From Streptomyces albus subsp. albus (GTDB lineage: Bacteria > Actinomycetota > Actinomycetes > Streptomycetales > Streptomycetaceae), in the NCBI RefSeq assembly GCF_000719865.1, contig NZ_JOID01000001.1, positions 248,001-312,000 of the forward strand: a stretch of 64,000 nucleotides of DNA, in the 5' to 3' direction. Below the pieces are notes generated by a model, which saw only the letters and a program-made list of their open reading frames with translations, was not told where the DNA came from and searched no databases. The first letter of the stretch is position 1. Each line of letters begins with the position of its first letter. A program made the position numbers and the translations under genes. Below, piece after piece: positions 50,311 through 59,778 of this stretch.

Positions 50311-50769
50311 GCGGCGGCCCGCGCGCTCGGCGCCCCGCGCGTCCGGGCGCCCCGGCTCGCACGACGCCCCGACCTCCTGTCGGCCTGACGGCCTGACGGC
50401 CCGCCAACGGTGAGCGCCGGCCGGGCAACCAGCGACGCCGGCCATCCACCGCGTCAACCACCCGTCCGTCAACGGCGCGACGCCCACCCCGTCAACCCGC
50501 CACCACGCGCCCGTCACACCCATGGGCCGGTCGACCCGGCGTCCCCGAGCCGAAGGCACACGACGGCCGGCAGGAGTGGCGCCTCCCGGAGCGACGGCCG
50601 CCGCGCCGCTCCCGCATGCGGTCCGGTGAACGCGGGCAGACATGGCCCGTCGCCGAACGCGCGGGCGCGCCCCGGTGTTTACCGGCGGTTAACGCACGCC
50701 CCTTGCGCACGGCCGCTCACCGGCGCAATGGTATGGCGCTGAACCATTGCCCCCAGGCAGGAGCGGCTC
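50311..50769. other. control region between regulator and permease
   Basis: About 460 bases with no supported gene. A weak hairpin GGCGCCC/GGGCGCC (50329-50335 with 50345-50351) may end the regulator transcript. TTGCGC at 50703-50708 could be a -35 for the permease, with the operator dyad covering the expected -10. Confidence 0.5.
50727..50749 (+). promoter_or_regulatory. operator candidate GGTAT-N8-ACCAT (copy 2)
   Basis: GGTAT (50730-50734), eight bases and ACCAT (50743-50747) sit inside the perfect outer dyad CAATGGT-N10-ACCATTG. This places the same site as upstream of the regulator about 22 bp before the permease ATG, where binding would block initiation. Confidence 0.65.
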
Positions 50770-52269
50770 ATGGCCGACGGCATCGACTCGCGTCCCGCGA
50801 CCCCCACCACCGCACCGCCGGGCGACGTCTCCCCCGGCCCCGGCGCACCCGGACACCCCGCCCACCACGGCTATCTGGAGCGGCGCTCGCTGCGCCAGGG
50901 CAGCGCCGGCTGGCTGCTGCTGACCGGCCTCGGCGTCGCCTACGTCGTCTCCGGCGACTTCTCCGGCTGGAACTTCGGCCTCGCCGAGGGAGGCTTCGGC
51001 GGACTCGCCGTCGCCACCGTCCTCATGGGCCTGATGTACACCTGCATGGTCTTCTCCCTGGCGGAACTGGCCGCGATCCTGCCCACCGCGGGCGGCGGCT
51101 ACGGCTTCGCCCGGCGTGCCCTGGGCACCTGGGGCGGCTTCCTCACCGGCACCGCGATCCTCATCGAGTACGTCCTCGCCCCCGCCGCGATCTCCATCTT
51201 CATCGGCGACTACGTGGAATCCCTCGGCCTCTTCGGCCTGGAGTCCGGCCGGCCGCTGCAGCTCGCCTGCTTCGTGGTCTTCGTCGGCATCCATCTGTGG
51301 GGCGTCGGCGAGGCCCTGCGGTTCAGCTTCGTCGTGACCGGAATCGCGGTGGCCGCCCTGCTGATCTTCGCCGTCGGCGCGTTCACCGAGTTCGACGCCT
51401 CCGGCCTCAACGACATCCCCGCCGACCCGGACGCCTTCGGCTCCAGTTCCTGGCTGCCGTTCGGGCTGCTGGGCATCTGGGCCGCCTTCCCGTTCGGCAT
51501 GTGGTTCTTCCTCGGGGTGGAGGGCGTGCCGCTGGCCGCCGAGGAGACCCGCGACCCGGCCCGCACCCTGCCCAGGGCGATGGCCCTGTCGATGGGCGTC
51601 CTGCTGCTGCTCGCGCTGATCACCTTCCTGGCCGCCACCGGCGCGCGCGGCTCCGCCGCCCTCCAGGACGCCGGAAACCCGCTGGTCGCCGCCCTGCAGG
51701 GGGACGGCGACCCGACCCCGCTCAGCCGCTTCGTCAACTACGCGGGACTGGCCGGCCTCGTCGCCTCCTTCTTCTCCCTCGTCTACGCGGGCTCCCGGCA
51801 GCTCTTCGCCCTCTCCCGGGCCGGCTACCTCCCCCGCTTCCTCTCCCTCACCAGCCGCCGCAAGGCCCCCTGGCTCGGGCTGCTCGTGCCGGGCGCGATC
51901 GGCTTCTCCCTGGCCGCGGCGACGGGCGACGGCGCGCGGATGCTCAACGTCGCCGTCCTCGGCGCCACCATCTCCTACGCCCTGATGTCGCTCTCGCACA
52001 TCGTGCTGCGCCGCCGCGAGCCGGGCCTGCCGCGGCCGTACCGCACACCGGGCGGCGCGGCCACCTCCGCGGTCGCGTTCGTCCTGGCCTGCTCGGCGCT
52101 GGTGGCGACCTTCCTGGTGGACCAGGACGCCGCGCTCATCGCCCTCGGGGTGTACGCGGTCGCCGTGGCCTACTTTGCCTTCTACAGCCGCCACCGGCTC
52201 GTGGCCGCAGCACCGGAGGAGGAGTTCGCCGCGCTGGCCGCCGCCGAGGCCGAACTGGAACGCGACTGA
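50770..52269 (+). CDS. ethanolamine permease (APC superfamily)
   Basis: A 499-residue amino-acid/polyamine/organocation transporter with 12 predicted helices from about residue 50. The first helices read LLLTGLGVAYVVSGDFSGWNFGLAEGGFGGL and FSLAELAAILPTAGGGYGFARRALG, wording I associate with bacterial ethanolamine permeases; EGVPLAAEETRDPARTLPRA is the conserved loop. Cytoplasmic ends are Pro-rich (N) and Glu/Ala-rich (C). ATG at 50770 follows CAGGAG. It opens the second transcription unit of the ethanolamine locus, followed by the gamma-glutamyl hydrolase-like gene. Confidence 0.88.
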   Translation: MADGIDSRPATPTTAPPGDVSPGPGAPGHPAHHGYLERRSLRQGSAGWLLLTGLGVAYVVSGDFSGWNFGLAEGGFGGLAVATVLMGLMYTCMVFSLAELAAILPTAGGGYGFARRALGTWGGFLTGTAILIEYVLAPAAISIFIGDYVESLGLFGLESGRPLQLACFVVFVGIHLWGVGEALRFSFVVTGIAVAALLIFAVGAFTEFDASGLNDIPADPDAFGSSSWLPFGLLGIWAAFPFGMWFFLGVEGVPLAAEETRDPARTLPRAMALSMGVLLLLALITFLAATGARGSAALQDAGNPLVAALQGDGDPTPLSRFVNYAGLAGLVASFFSLVYAGSRQLFALSRAGYLPRFLSLTSRRKAPWLGLLVPGAIGFSLAAATGDGARMLNVAVLGATISYALMSLSHIVLRRREPGLPRPYRTPGGAATSAVAFVLACSALVATFLVDQDAALIALGVYAVAVAYFAFYSRHRLVAAAPEEEFAALAAAEAELERD

Positions 52270-52458
52270 CGGCGGCCGTTCCGGCCGGGGACGGTCCGGG
52301 GCGGGACGAGGCCGGAACAGGAACCGGACAGGGACGAGAACGCCACCGGACAGAACGAGGGCCGGAAGCGGGGTGGGCGGAGGCCGGGCCGTACCGGCCC
52401 GCCGCATCCGAACCCGCGCGCCCGGACCCGGACCGCCACCGACAGGAGGAGCCCGACC

Positions 52459-53169
52459 GTGCCCGAGCCCAGGCCGCTGATCGGCGTGAGCACCTATCTC
52501 GAAGCCGTGGCGCGCTGGGGCGTCTGGGAGCAGAGCGCGGCTCTGCTCCCGTCCGGCTACCACCGGCTCGTCCAGCGCGCGGGCGGCCTCGCCGCGATGC
52601 TGCCGCCGGACGAGCCGGCCGCGGCCGCCGCCGTGACCGCCCGGCTCGACGCCCTCGTCGTCGCGGGCGGCCCCGATGTGGAACCCGTGCGGTACGGGGC
52701 CGCCCCGCACCCGATGACCGGACCGCCCGCCCGCGAACGGGACGCCTGGGAGACCGCCCTGCTGGAGGCCGCCCTGGAGTCCGGCACACCGGTGCTGGGC
52801 ATCTGCCGCGGCATGCAGCTGCTCAACGTGGTACTGGGCGGCACGCTGGTCCAGCACCTGCCCGAGACGGCCGGGCCCGGCTGCGCGCACGGCGGGCCGC
52901 CCGGGGTCTTCGGATCGCATGTGGTGAAGCCGGTGCCCGGAACCCTGCTGGCGCGGGCGCTGCCGGAGGCGGTCGCCGTCCCCAGCTACCACCACCAGGC
53001 GGTGGACCGGCTCGGCCGCGGGCTGGTCCCCTGCGCGTACGCCGAGGACGGCACCGTGGAGGCGGTCGAACTGCCCGGTGCCGCGGGGCTGGTGCTCGGC
53101 GTGCAATGGCATCCGGAGGCCGGTGACGATCCGCGGGTGATGGCGGCCCTGGTCCGCGCCGCACGCTGA
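52459..53169 (+). CDS. class I glutamine-amidotransferase-like gamma-glutamyl hydrolase (PuuD-like)
   Basis: A 236-residue peptidase C26 family protein. The catalytic triad is visible: Cys in GICRGMQLLNVVLGG, and His-x-Glu in GVQWHPEAGDD. LVVAGGPDVEP and SYHHQAVDRLG complete the PuuD-like pattern. GTG at 52459 has AGGAGG upstream. Located 189 nt after the permease, it most likely removes the gamma-glutamyl group after oxidation of the glutamylated ethanolamine, by analogy with the Puu pathway. Confidence 0.9.
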   Translation: MPEPRPLIGVSTYLEAVARWGVWEQSAALLPSGYHRLVQRAGGLAAMLPPDEPAAAAAVTARLDALVVAGGPDVEPVRYGAAPHPMTGPPARERDAWETALLEAALESGTPVLGICRGMQLLNVVLGGTLVQHLPETAGPGCAHGGPPGVFGSHVVKPVPGTLLARALPEAVAVPSYHHQAVDRLGRGLVPCAYAEDGTVEAVELPGAAGLVLGVQWHPEAGDDPRVMAALVRAAR

Positions 53170-53367
53170 CCGGACGGCGCGCGGCGACCGGCCCGTCCGG
53201 CCGCACCCCCGTGAACGGCCGGACGGGCCGCGCGCCGCGTCGCCGCCGCCTCCGGCATTCTGGCCCGCGGAGGGCGGCGGACCCAACCGGATTTCCCGGC
53301 CCGCGGACGAGCGGGCCGCCCACGCGGCTGCCCGCCGCTGTCGGTCCCCTGGGGCATCATCGGGGGC

Positions 53368-54288
53368 GTGACCCGACGCCTGATGCTTCTCGACGCCGCC
53401 AGCCTCTACTTCCGCGCCTACTTCGGGGTGCCCGATTCGGTGAAGGCCCCCGACGGCAGCCCGGTCAACGCGGTGCGCGGACTGCTGGACTTCATCGCCC
53501 GGCTCGTCCGCGACCACCACCCGGACGACCTCGTGGCCTGCATGGACGCCGACTGGCGGCCCGCGTGGCGGGTCGAGCTGATCCCCACCTACAAGGCGCA
53601 CCGGGTCGCCGAGGAGAAGCCCGGCGGCCCGGACACGGAGGAGGTGCCCGACACCCTCTCCCCGCAGGTCCCGGTGATCGAGGAGGTGCTGGACGCCCTC
53701 GGCATCGCCCGCGTGGGCGCCCCCGGCTACGAGGCGGACGACGTGATCGGCACCCTCACGGCCCACGCCCGGGGCCCGGTGGACATCGTCACCGGGGACC
53801 GCGATCTCTACCAGCTCGTCGACGACACCCGGGGGGTGCGGGTGCTCTATCCCGTCAAGGGCGTCGGCACTCTGCAGCTCGTCGACGAGGCCGTCCTCCG
53901 CGAGAAGTACGGGGTGGGCGGCGCCGGTTACGCCGAGCTGGCGCTGCTGCGCGGTGACCCGAGTGACGGCCTGCCGGGCGTCCCCGGCATCGGGGAGAAG
54001 ACCGCCGCGAAGCTGCTCGCGGCGTACGGCGATCTCGCCGGGATCATGGCGGCGGCCGGCGATCCGGCGTCGAAGATCAGCCCCGCGCAGCGCAGACGGC
54101 TGGAGGAGGCCCGGGAGTACATCGCCGTGGCGCCCAAGGTCGTCCGGGTCGCCTCGGACGTGCCGCTGCCCGCGTTCGACCCGGCGCTCCCCCGCACGCC
54201 CCGCGACCCGGCCGCGCTCGACGGGCTCGCCGAACGCTGGGGTCTGGGCGGCTCCCTCCAGCGGCTGCTCACCGCCCTGGAGGGCTGA
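53368..54288 (+). CDS. 5'-3' exonuclease (PolI-type FEN domain)
   Basis: A 306-residue stand-alone 5'-nuclease. PIN-like acidic residues sit in LMLLDAASLYFRAYFG, CMDADWRPAWR, GYEADDVIGTL and IVTGDRDLYQLVDD. The H3TH domain ELALLRGDPSDGLPGVPGIGEKTAAKLL is complete. No polymerase domain follows, so it is the small paralogue found in actinobacteria for flap and RNA-primer removal or repair. GTG at 53368 has GGGGG upstream. It converges with helY. Confidence 0.93.
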   Translation: MTRRLMLLDAASLYFRAYFGVPDSVKAPDGSPVNAVRGLLDFIARLVRDHHPDDLVACMDADWRPAWRVELIPTYKAHRVAEEKPGGPDTEEVPDTLSPQVPVIEEVLDALGIARVGAPGYEADDVIGTLTAHARGPVDIVTGDRDLYQLVDDTRGVRVLYPVKGVGTLQLVDEAVLREKYGVGGAGYAELALLRGDPSDGLPGVPGIGEKTAAKLLAAYGDLAGIMAAAGDPASKISPAQRRRLEEAREYIAVAPKVVRVASDVPLPAFDPALPRTPRDPAALDGLAERWGLGGSLQRLLTALEG

Positions 54289-54297
54289 GCCGGGGCG

Positions 54298-54323
54298 GGC
54301 GGCCGGGCGGGCAGCCGGCCGCC
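54298..54323 (+). terminator. hairpin between exonuclease and helY
   Basis: GGCGGCCGG (54298-54306) pairs with CCGGCCGCC (54315-54323) in the 41-nt space between convergent genes. Confidence 0.6.
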
Positions 54324-54329
54324 GCGCCG

Positions 54330-57149
54330 TCAGCCCACCGAGGAGTAGGCCACGACCCCGCGGAGCATCCCGTCCACCGCGCGCCGGGCGTTGCGGCGGA
54401 TCGGGGTGCCGTCCGGCGCCGCCTCCGCGATCTGGCCCAGGACGTCGATGACCTGCTTGCACCAGCGGACGAAGTCGCCGGCGGGCATCTCCACCTCGCG
54501 CAGCACCTCGTCCAGCCCGTGCCCGGACGCCCAGCGGTAGGCGGACCAGGCGAAGCCCAGATCGGGCTCGCGCTGCCCGACGCCCTCGGTCTGGTTGATC
54601 CGGTGCTCCTCCTCCAGGGCGTCCAGCCGCCCCCAGATGCGCACCATCTCGGCCAGCGCCCCCTGGGCGGCGCCGGTGGGCAGCTTGGGCGGCAGGGCGT
54701 CGTCGGCGGAGCGGGCCTCGTAGACCAGCGCCGAGGCGCAGGCGGCGAGTTCGGCCGGTTTGAGGTCGTTCCACACCCCGGCCCGCAGGCACTCGGAGGC
54801 CAGCAGGTCCAGCTCGCCGTAGAGGCGGGCCAGCCGGCGGCCGTCCTCCGTCACCTCGTCGCCCCGGAGGTAGCCGAGGTCGGACAGCAGGGCGTAGACC
54901 CGGTCGAAGGTGCGGGCGATGGTGTTCGTCCGTCCTTCGATACGGCGCTCCAGCTGCCGGGTGTCCCGGCGCAGCCGGTGGTAGCGCTCGGCCCAGCGGG
55001 CGTGGTCCTCCCGGTCCGAGCAGCCGTGGCAGGGGTGGGCGCGGATCGCGCTCCGCAGCCGGGCGATCTCGGCGTCGTCGGCCGCCGGGGCGCGGCCCCT
55101 GCGGTGCCGATCGGGGGCGATGTGCCCGGCGCGGGTGCGCAGGGCGGAGGCCAGGTCCCGGCGGGAGTGCGGGGAGCGGGCGTTGAAGGACTTGGGGATG
55201 CGCATCCGGTCCAGCGCCTCGACGGGCACCGGGAAGTCGACCGGGGCGAGCCGCTTGACCTGCCGCTCGGCGGTGAGCACCAGCGGCCGTGGCCCGTCGT
55301 GGTGGTCGAAGCCGCGGTGGCCGTTGGAGCGCCCGGCGGGCAGGCCGGGGTCGAGGACCAGCGCCAGCCCGGCGTACTTGCCCGTCGGCACATGGATGAC
55401 GTCACCCGGCTTGAGCTTCTCCAGGGCCGCCGCGGCGGCGACCCGGCGCTGCGCCGCGCCCTGCTTGGCGAGTTCGGTCTCCCGCTCCTTGAGGTCGCGG
55501 CGGAGCCGGGCGTACTCCTCGAAGTCGCCGAGATGGCAGGTCATGGAGGCGCGGTAGCCCTCCAGGCCCTCCTCGTTCTTCTGCACCTGGCGGGAGATGC
55601 CGACGACCGACCGGTCCGCCTGGAACTGCGCGAAGGAGGTCTCCAGCAGCTCCCGGGAGCGGTGCCGCCCGAACTGGGAGACCAGGTTGACCGCCATGTT
55701 GTACGAGGGCTTGAAGGAGGAGCGGAGCGGATAGGTGCGGGTCCCCGCCAGCCCGGCCAGCGCCTCCGGGTCCATGGCGCGCTGCCAGAGCACCACGGCA
55801 TGGCCCTCGACGTCGATGCCGCGGCGGCCGGCCCGTCCGGTGAGCTGGGTGTACTCGCCGGGGGTGATGTCGGCGTGCTGCTGGCCGTTCCACTTGACCA
55901 GCTTCTCCAGCACCACCGAGCGGGCGGGCATGTTGATCCCGAGGGCCAGGGTCTCGGTGGCGAAGACGGCCTTGACCAGACCCTGGACGAACAGCTCCTC
56001 CACCACCTCCTTGAAGGTGGGCAGCATGCCGGCGTGGTGCGCGGCGATGCCCCGCTCCAGACCCTCCAGCCACTCGAAATAGCCGAGGACGTGCAGGTCC
56101 TCGTCGGGGATGGTGGCGGTGCGCCGCTCGACGATCTCCCGGACCCGGCGGCGGGCGGGCTCGTCGTTGAGCCGCAGCCCGGCGGCCAGGCACTGCTGGA
56201 CGGCGGCCTCGCAGCCGGCGCGGCTGAAGATGAAGGTGATGGCGGGCAGCAGGCCCTCGGCGTCGAGCCGGTCGATGACCTCGACGCGGCTGGGCGTCCA
56301 GATCCGGCTGCGCTGGCGGCGCTCGCGCTCGCGGTCGGCCTCGCGGAGGACGCGGCCGCGGCGGCGGTCGCGGCCGCCGGTGGGGCGGCTGTTCTCCATC
56401 CGGGCCAGCCGGACCAGGTCGGGGTTGACCTCGCGCCGGCCGGCGCCGTTCGGCCCGCTCTTCTCCTCGAAGAGGTCGTACATCCGGCGGCCGGCCAGGA
56501 CGTGCTGCCAGAGCGGGACGGGGCGGTGCTCGGAGACGATCACCTCGGTGTCGCCGCGCACGGTGTCCAGCCAGTCGCCGAACTCCTCGGCGTTGGAGAC
56601 CGTCGCGGAGAGGGAGACGAGGGTCACGGAGGCGGGGAGGTGGATGATGACCTCCTCCCAGACCGCGCCGCGGAAGCGGTCGGAGAGGTAGTGCACCTCG
56701 TCCATGACGACGTAGCCGAGGCCCGTCAGGGACTGGGAGCCGGCGTAGAGCATGTTGCGCAGCACCTCGGTGGTCATGACGATCACCGGGGCCTCGCTGT
56801 TGACGCTGTTGTCGCCGGTCAGCAGGCCGACCTTCGCGGCGCCGTAGCGCTTCACGAGGTCGTTGTACTTCTGGTTGGAGAGTGCCTTGATGGGCGTGGT
56901 GTAGAAGCACTTGCGGCCCTGGGCGAGGGCCAGGTGGACGGCGAACTCGCCGACGATGGTCTTGCCGGAGCCGGTGGGCGCGGCGACCAGGACGCCCTTG
57001 CCGGCCTCCAGGGCCCGGCAGGCGTCGAGCTGGAACGGGTCCAGGTCGAAGTCGTACATCGCGCGGAACGGGAAGAGCGCGGTGGCCTGCTCGGCCGCCC
57101 GGCTGCGGGCGGCGGCGTAGCGCTCGGCTGGGGACATGTCGTCGGTCAT
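54330..57149 (-). CDS. helY: DEAD/DEAH-box helicase, Ski2/HelY family
   Basis: A 939-residue Ski2-like helicase. Walker A LVAAPTGSGKTIVGEFAVHLAL, motif Ia TTPIKALSNQKYNDL, motif II VMDEVHYLSD, SAT motif VSLSATVSNAEEFGDWL and motif VI QLTGRAGRRGID are visible. The C-terminal DSHCT domain ends the protein (YRWASGHGLDEVL...AGDFVRWCKQVIDVLGQI). It probably unwinds RNA. ATG at 57149 is preferred over one at 57182 because a TAGGCT -10 (minus strand 57160-57165) lies between them. It is the first gene of a right-end block shared with other Streptomyces. Confidence 0.94.
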   Translation of the reverse strand: MTDDMSPAERYAAARSRAAEQATALFPFRAMYDFDLDPFQLDACRALEAGKGVLVAAPTGSGKTIVGEFAVHLALAQGRKCFYTTPIKALSNQKYNDLVKRYGAAKVGLLTGDNSVNSEAPVIVMTTEVLRNMLYAGSQSLTGLGYVVMDEVHYLSDRFRGAVWEEVIIHLPASVTLVSLSATVSNAEEFGDWLDTVRGDTEVIVSEHRPVPLWQHVLAGRRMYDLFEEKSGPNGAGRREVNPDLVRLARMENSRPTGGRDRRRGRVLREADRERERRQRSRIWTPSRVEVIDRLDAEGLLPAITFIFSRAGCEAAVQQCLAAGLRLNDEPARRRVREIVERRTATIPDEDLHVLGYFEWLEGLERGIAAHHAGMLPTFKEVVEELFVQGLVKAVFATETLALGINMPARSVVLEKLVKWNGQQHADITPGEYTQLTGRAGRRGIDVEGHAVVLWQRAMDPEALAGLAGTRTYPLRSSFKPSYNMAVNLVSQFGRHRSRELLETSFAQFQADRSVVGISRQVQKNEEGLEGYRASMTCHLGDFEEYARLRRDLKERETELAKQGAAQRRVAAAAALEKLKPGDVIHVPTGKYAGLALVLDPGLPAGRSNGHRGFDHHDGPRPLVLTAERQVKRLAPVDFPVPVEALDRMRIPKSFNARSPHSRRDLASALRTRAGHIAPDRHRRGRAPAADDAEIARLRSAIRAHPCHGCSDREDHARWAERYHRLRRDTRQLERRIEGRTNTIARTFDRVYALLSDLGYLRGDEVTEDGRRLARLYGELDLLASECLRAGVWNDLKPAELAACASALVYEARSADDALPPKLPTGAAQGALAEMVRIWGRLDALEEEHRINQTEGVGQREPDLGFAWSAYRWASGHGLDEVLREVEMPAGDFVRWCKQVIDVLGQIAEAAPDGTPIRRNARRAVDGMLRGVVAYSSVG

Positions 57150-57241
57150 CGTATGCACGAGCCTACCGGCCGCCTCGGACATCCCAGCGATCTTTTGCGG
57201 GCCCCCGGGTCCGGGCCGGGAAGGACCCGTGGACCGCCCGG

Positions 57242-58132
57242 TCAGGGGACGAGCAGCCGTACCGCCCCCGGCACGGTGGCGGCGGTCAGCGGCAGCGGGC
57301 CGAGCGGTTCCCCGTCGGCGTAGCCGGTGACCCCGGGTGCCTCCAGGGTGACGCTCCGGGCGCGCAGGACGGTGACCGCCGGATGGGAGAGATGGCTGCC
57401 CCGGTAGACCCGCGGGAAGACCCGCAGCAGCGTGGTGCGGCTGCAGGGGCCGACCACCGTGATGTCGAAGAGCCCGTCGTCGGTCCGGGCCCCGGGGCAG
57501 ATCCGCATGCCGCCGCCGTAGGACGGGCCGTTGCCGACCGCCACGAGGGTGGCCCCGATCTCCCGGGCGGGTCCGCCGTCGAGGCTGATCCGGTACGGGA
57601 TCGGGCGCAGCGCGGCCAGTTCGGCGACCAGTGCCAGGTCGTAGCGGAAGCGTCCCACGGGGCCGCGGAGCCGGTTGCCCCGGTCGTTGACGCGGGAGTC
57701 GAAGCCGGAGGCCAGCACGGTGCCGAACCAGCGGTCCCCGGCCCGGCCGAGGTCGGTCGGGCGCCCGCCGTGCTCCTTGAGCGCGGCGGCGGCCACCGCG
57801 GCGGCCGCGGCCGGTTTCCGGACCGGCAGGCCGTGGGCGCGGGCGTAGTCGTTCCCGGAGCCGGCGGCGACGACGCCCAGCGGCACGTCCGTACCGGCCA
57901 CGGCCCGCAGGGCGAGGGAGACCATGCCGTCACCGCCGACGGCGATCAGGGCGCCGGTCCCGCCGGCGACGGCCGCCCGGGCGCGGTCCAGGGCGTCGGG
58001 GGCGTCGGTGCCGAGGACGGTCCGTACGGAGAAGCCCGCGTCGCGCAGGGCGCGGGCCGCGGGCTGGGCGGCGTGCGCACCGCGCCCACGCCCCGCCGTG
58101 GGGTTGACGAACAGGGTGATCTCGCTGGTCAC
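57242..58132 (-). CDS. diacylglycerol kinase family lipid kinase
   Basis: A 296-residue DagK/YegS-type kinase. FVNPTAGRGRG at the start, the nucleotide motif IAVGGDGMVS near 62, and LGVVAAGSGNDYARAHGLP are diagnostic; the C-terminal beta-sandwich (VGNGPSYGGGMRICPGARTDDGLFDITVV) is complete. GTG at 58132 has no Shine-Dalgarno. TACAGT on the minus strand (58139-58144) lies 6 nt upstream, consistent with a leaderless mRNA. Phosphorylates diacylglycerol or a related lipid at the membrane. Confidence 0.92.
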   Translation of the reverse strand: MTSEITLFVNPTAGRGRGAHAAQPAARALRDAGFSVRTVLGTDAPDALDRARAAVAGGTGALIAVGGDGMVSLALRAVAGTDVPLGVVAAGSGNDYARAHGLPVRKPAAAAAVAAAALKEHGGRPTDLGRAGDRWFGTVLASGFDSRVNDRGNRLRGPVGRFRYDLALVAELAALRPIPYRISLDGGPAREIGATLVAVGNGPSYGGGMRICPGARTDDGLFDITVVGPCSRTTLLRVFPRVYRGSHLSHPAVTVLRARSVTLEAPGVTGYADGEPLGPLPLTAATVPGAVRLLVP

Positions 58133-58240
58133 GCCGGGACTGTATCCGCTCCGCCGGTGCCGGCGTAACCGCTGGTACGGAAGCCGTTCCTCCCGCCGGG
58201 CGTCCACCCCGCGGCCCGGGCCCCGGCAGGGGCACGGCCG

Positions 58241-59218
58241 CTACGTGGCGTCGTCGTAACCGTTCACCCGGGGGCTGTTCTCCTCGCGGGTCTGCTGCGG
58301 CAGCGCGGCCCGGCCGGAGCCGACCGGCTCGATGGCGTCGACGGCCTCGGGGGTCAGGTCGAGCTGGGAGGCCTCGTCGTCGCTCAGTTCCGCGTCCGGG
58401 TTGCGGCGGCGGCGCCGGCGGTCGTTGGCGAGGGCGATGCCGACGGCCGCGAAGTACAGCAGCACGATCGGCGCGGCGAGCGCCAGCATGGTGAGCGGGT
58501 CGCCGGTGGGGGTGGCGAACGCGGAGAAGATCGTGATGCTCATGACCATCCACCGCCACCAGCCGGCCATGCGGCGGCCCGAGATGACACCGCCGAAGTT
58601 CAGCATGACCAGCAGCAGGGGCAGTTCGAAGGCGAGCCCGAAGACCACCACGAGCCGGGTGACGATGTCCAGGTAGTCGTCCAGGCGGACCAGGTTGCTG
58701 AGGCTCAGGCCGTCCGGGGTGAGCCCGATGAGTGCCGCGGCGCTGGTGGGGAGGATCAGATAGGCGAAGTAGCCGCCCGCGACGAACAGGGGGAGGCCCA
58801 CGCCCGCGAACATGAGGGCGTACTTGCGCTCGTTGTTGTGGAGGCCCGGCGCGAGGAACGCCCACAACTGGTAGAGCCAGACCGGGCAGGCCGCCACCAC
58901 GCCGGTCATGAGGCCCACCTTGATCATGATGGTGAACGGGCCGAGGAGGCCGTCGACCGTCAACTGGGCGCAGTTGTCGCCCTTCTCGGCGATTTCGGCG
59001 AAACTCGCCGTACAGCCCACCGATTCCCGGATGGGGGCCGTCAGCCAGGCGGCGATCTCCTCGTAGAACCAGAACGCGGCCACGGTGACCACGAGGATCG
59101 CCAGTACGGCCTTCAGCAGCCGGTCGCGGAGCTCACGCAGATGCTCCGCGAGCGGCATCCGCCCCTCTGGGTCCTTCTCCCGCTTGCGGGAAGACTTCAG
59201 CAACCCCACGTTCCTCAT
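58241..59218 (-). CDS. tatC: twin-arginine translocase subunit TatC
   Basis: A 325-residue six-helix protein. The signal-binding N-terminus RMPLAEHLRELRDRLLKA, the periplasmic loop with two cysteines, FGLAFELPLLLVML and FSAFATPTGDPLTML are typical of TatC. A charged C-terminal tail of about 70 residues is longer than in E. coli but usual in actinobacteria. ATG at 59218 or a nearby GTG at 59212 could start. It follows tatA by 48 nt and recognises twin-arginine signals such as the one on the glycosyl hydrolase at 22.9-24.2 kb. Confidence 0.96.
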   Translation of the reverse strand: MRNVGLLKSSRKREKDPEGRMPLAEHLRELRDRLLKAVLAILVVTVAAFWFYEEIAAWLTAPIRESVGCTASFAEIAEKGDNCAQLTVDGLLGPFTIMIKVGLMTGVVAACPVWLYQLWAFLAPGLHNNERKYALMFAGVGLPLFVAGGYFAYLILPTSAAALIGLTPDGLSLSNLVRLDDYLDIVTRLVVVFGLAFELPLLLVMLNFGGVISGRRMAGWWRWMVMSITIFSAFATPTGDPLTMLALAAPIVLLYFAAVGIALANDRRRRRRNPDAELSDDEASQLDLTPEAVDAIEPVGSGRAALPQQTREENSPRVNGYDDAT

Positions 59219-59266
59219 CTTGTGCGGCGGCCTCGGCCGCCGGAAGTGGCTCTACGACGACCGTTG

Positions 59267-59566
59267 TCAGCTCTGCTGGGAGGCGTGGCCCGGCTCGGAC
59301 ACCGGACGGGAGCTGCTCACATCACCCGGGGCGGCCTGAATGGTGCGCGGCGCGGGAGGGGCCGCCTGCCCGGACTCGGGGGCGGCGGGGTCCTGGCCGC
59401 CGGCGGGGGTCTCCCCGTCCTTCTTCATCGCCTTGGCCTCGCTCTTGAGGATCCGGGCCGACTTGCCGAGCGAACGGGCCATGTCGGGAAGCTTCTTGGC
59501 ACCGAACAGCAGCAGGATGACAAGGATGATCAGTACGATCTCAAGAGGTTTCAGGTTGCCGATCAT
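59267..59566 (-). CDS. tatA: twin-arginine translocase subunit TatA
   Basis: A 99-residue TatA/E: single TM helix at about 6-22 ([39 protein letters not shown]) with the FGxKKLP hinge and amphipathic helix, then a Pro/Ala/Ser-rich cytoplasmic tail. ATG at 59566 has GGGAGTAGGT upstream. Forms the translocation element with TatC. Confidence 0.97.
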   Translation of the reverse strand: MIGNLKPLEIVLIILVILLLFGAKKLPDMARSLGKSARILKSEAKAMKKDGETPAGGQDPAAPESGQAAPPAPRTIQAAPGDVSSSRPVSEPGHASQQS

Positions 59567-59778
59567 GTGCGATTACCTACTCCCCGAGGCGGCGTCTGGT
59601 GGGGCCTGGCCGGGTGATCGGGGATTCTCCGACCTCCCGCGCACAGCATCGTAACGCGCAGGGGTGAACGGCGGGCAATCCCTCCGCGCACTCCCGGTTG
59701 CGGCCCCGCCTCGCACTGGAGACCGCAGATGTCAGCGTACCTCCCCCTCGGCGCGGGGAAAGAGGGCCGGGAAACCGG

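Noticed and set aside
50492..50710. 72-codon minus-strand frame upstream of the permease
   Set aside because: No RBS, Arg/Gly-rich composition and no homology I can recognise.
50689..54792. Open frame of about 1,370 codons on the minus strand
   Set aside because: It covers the permease, amidotransferase and exonuclease genes in antisense; those have clear motifs and RBSs, this has none.
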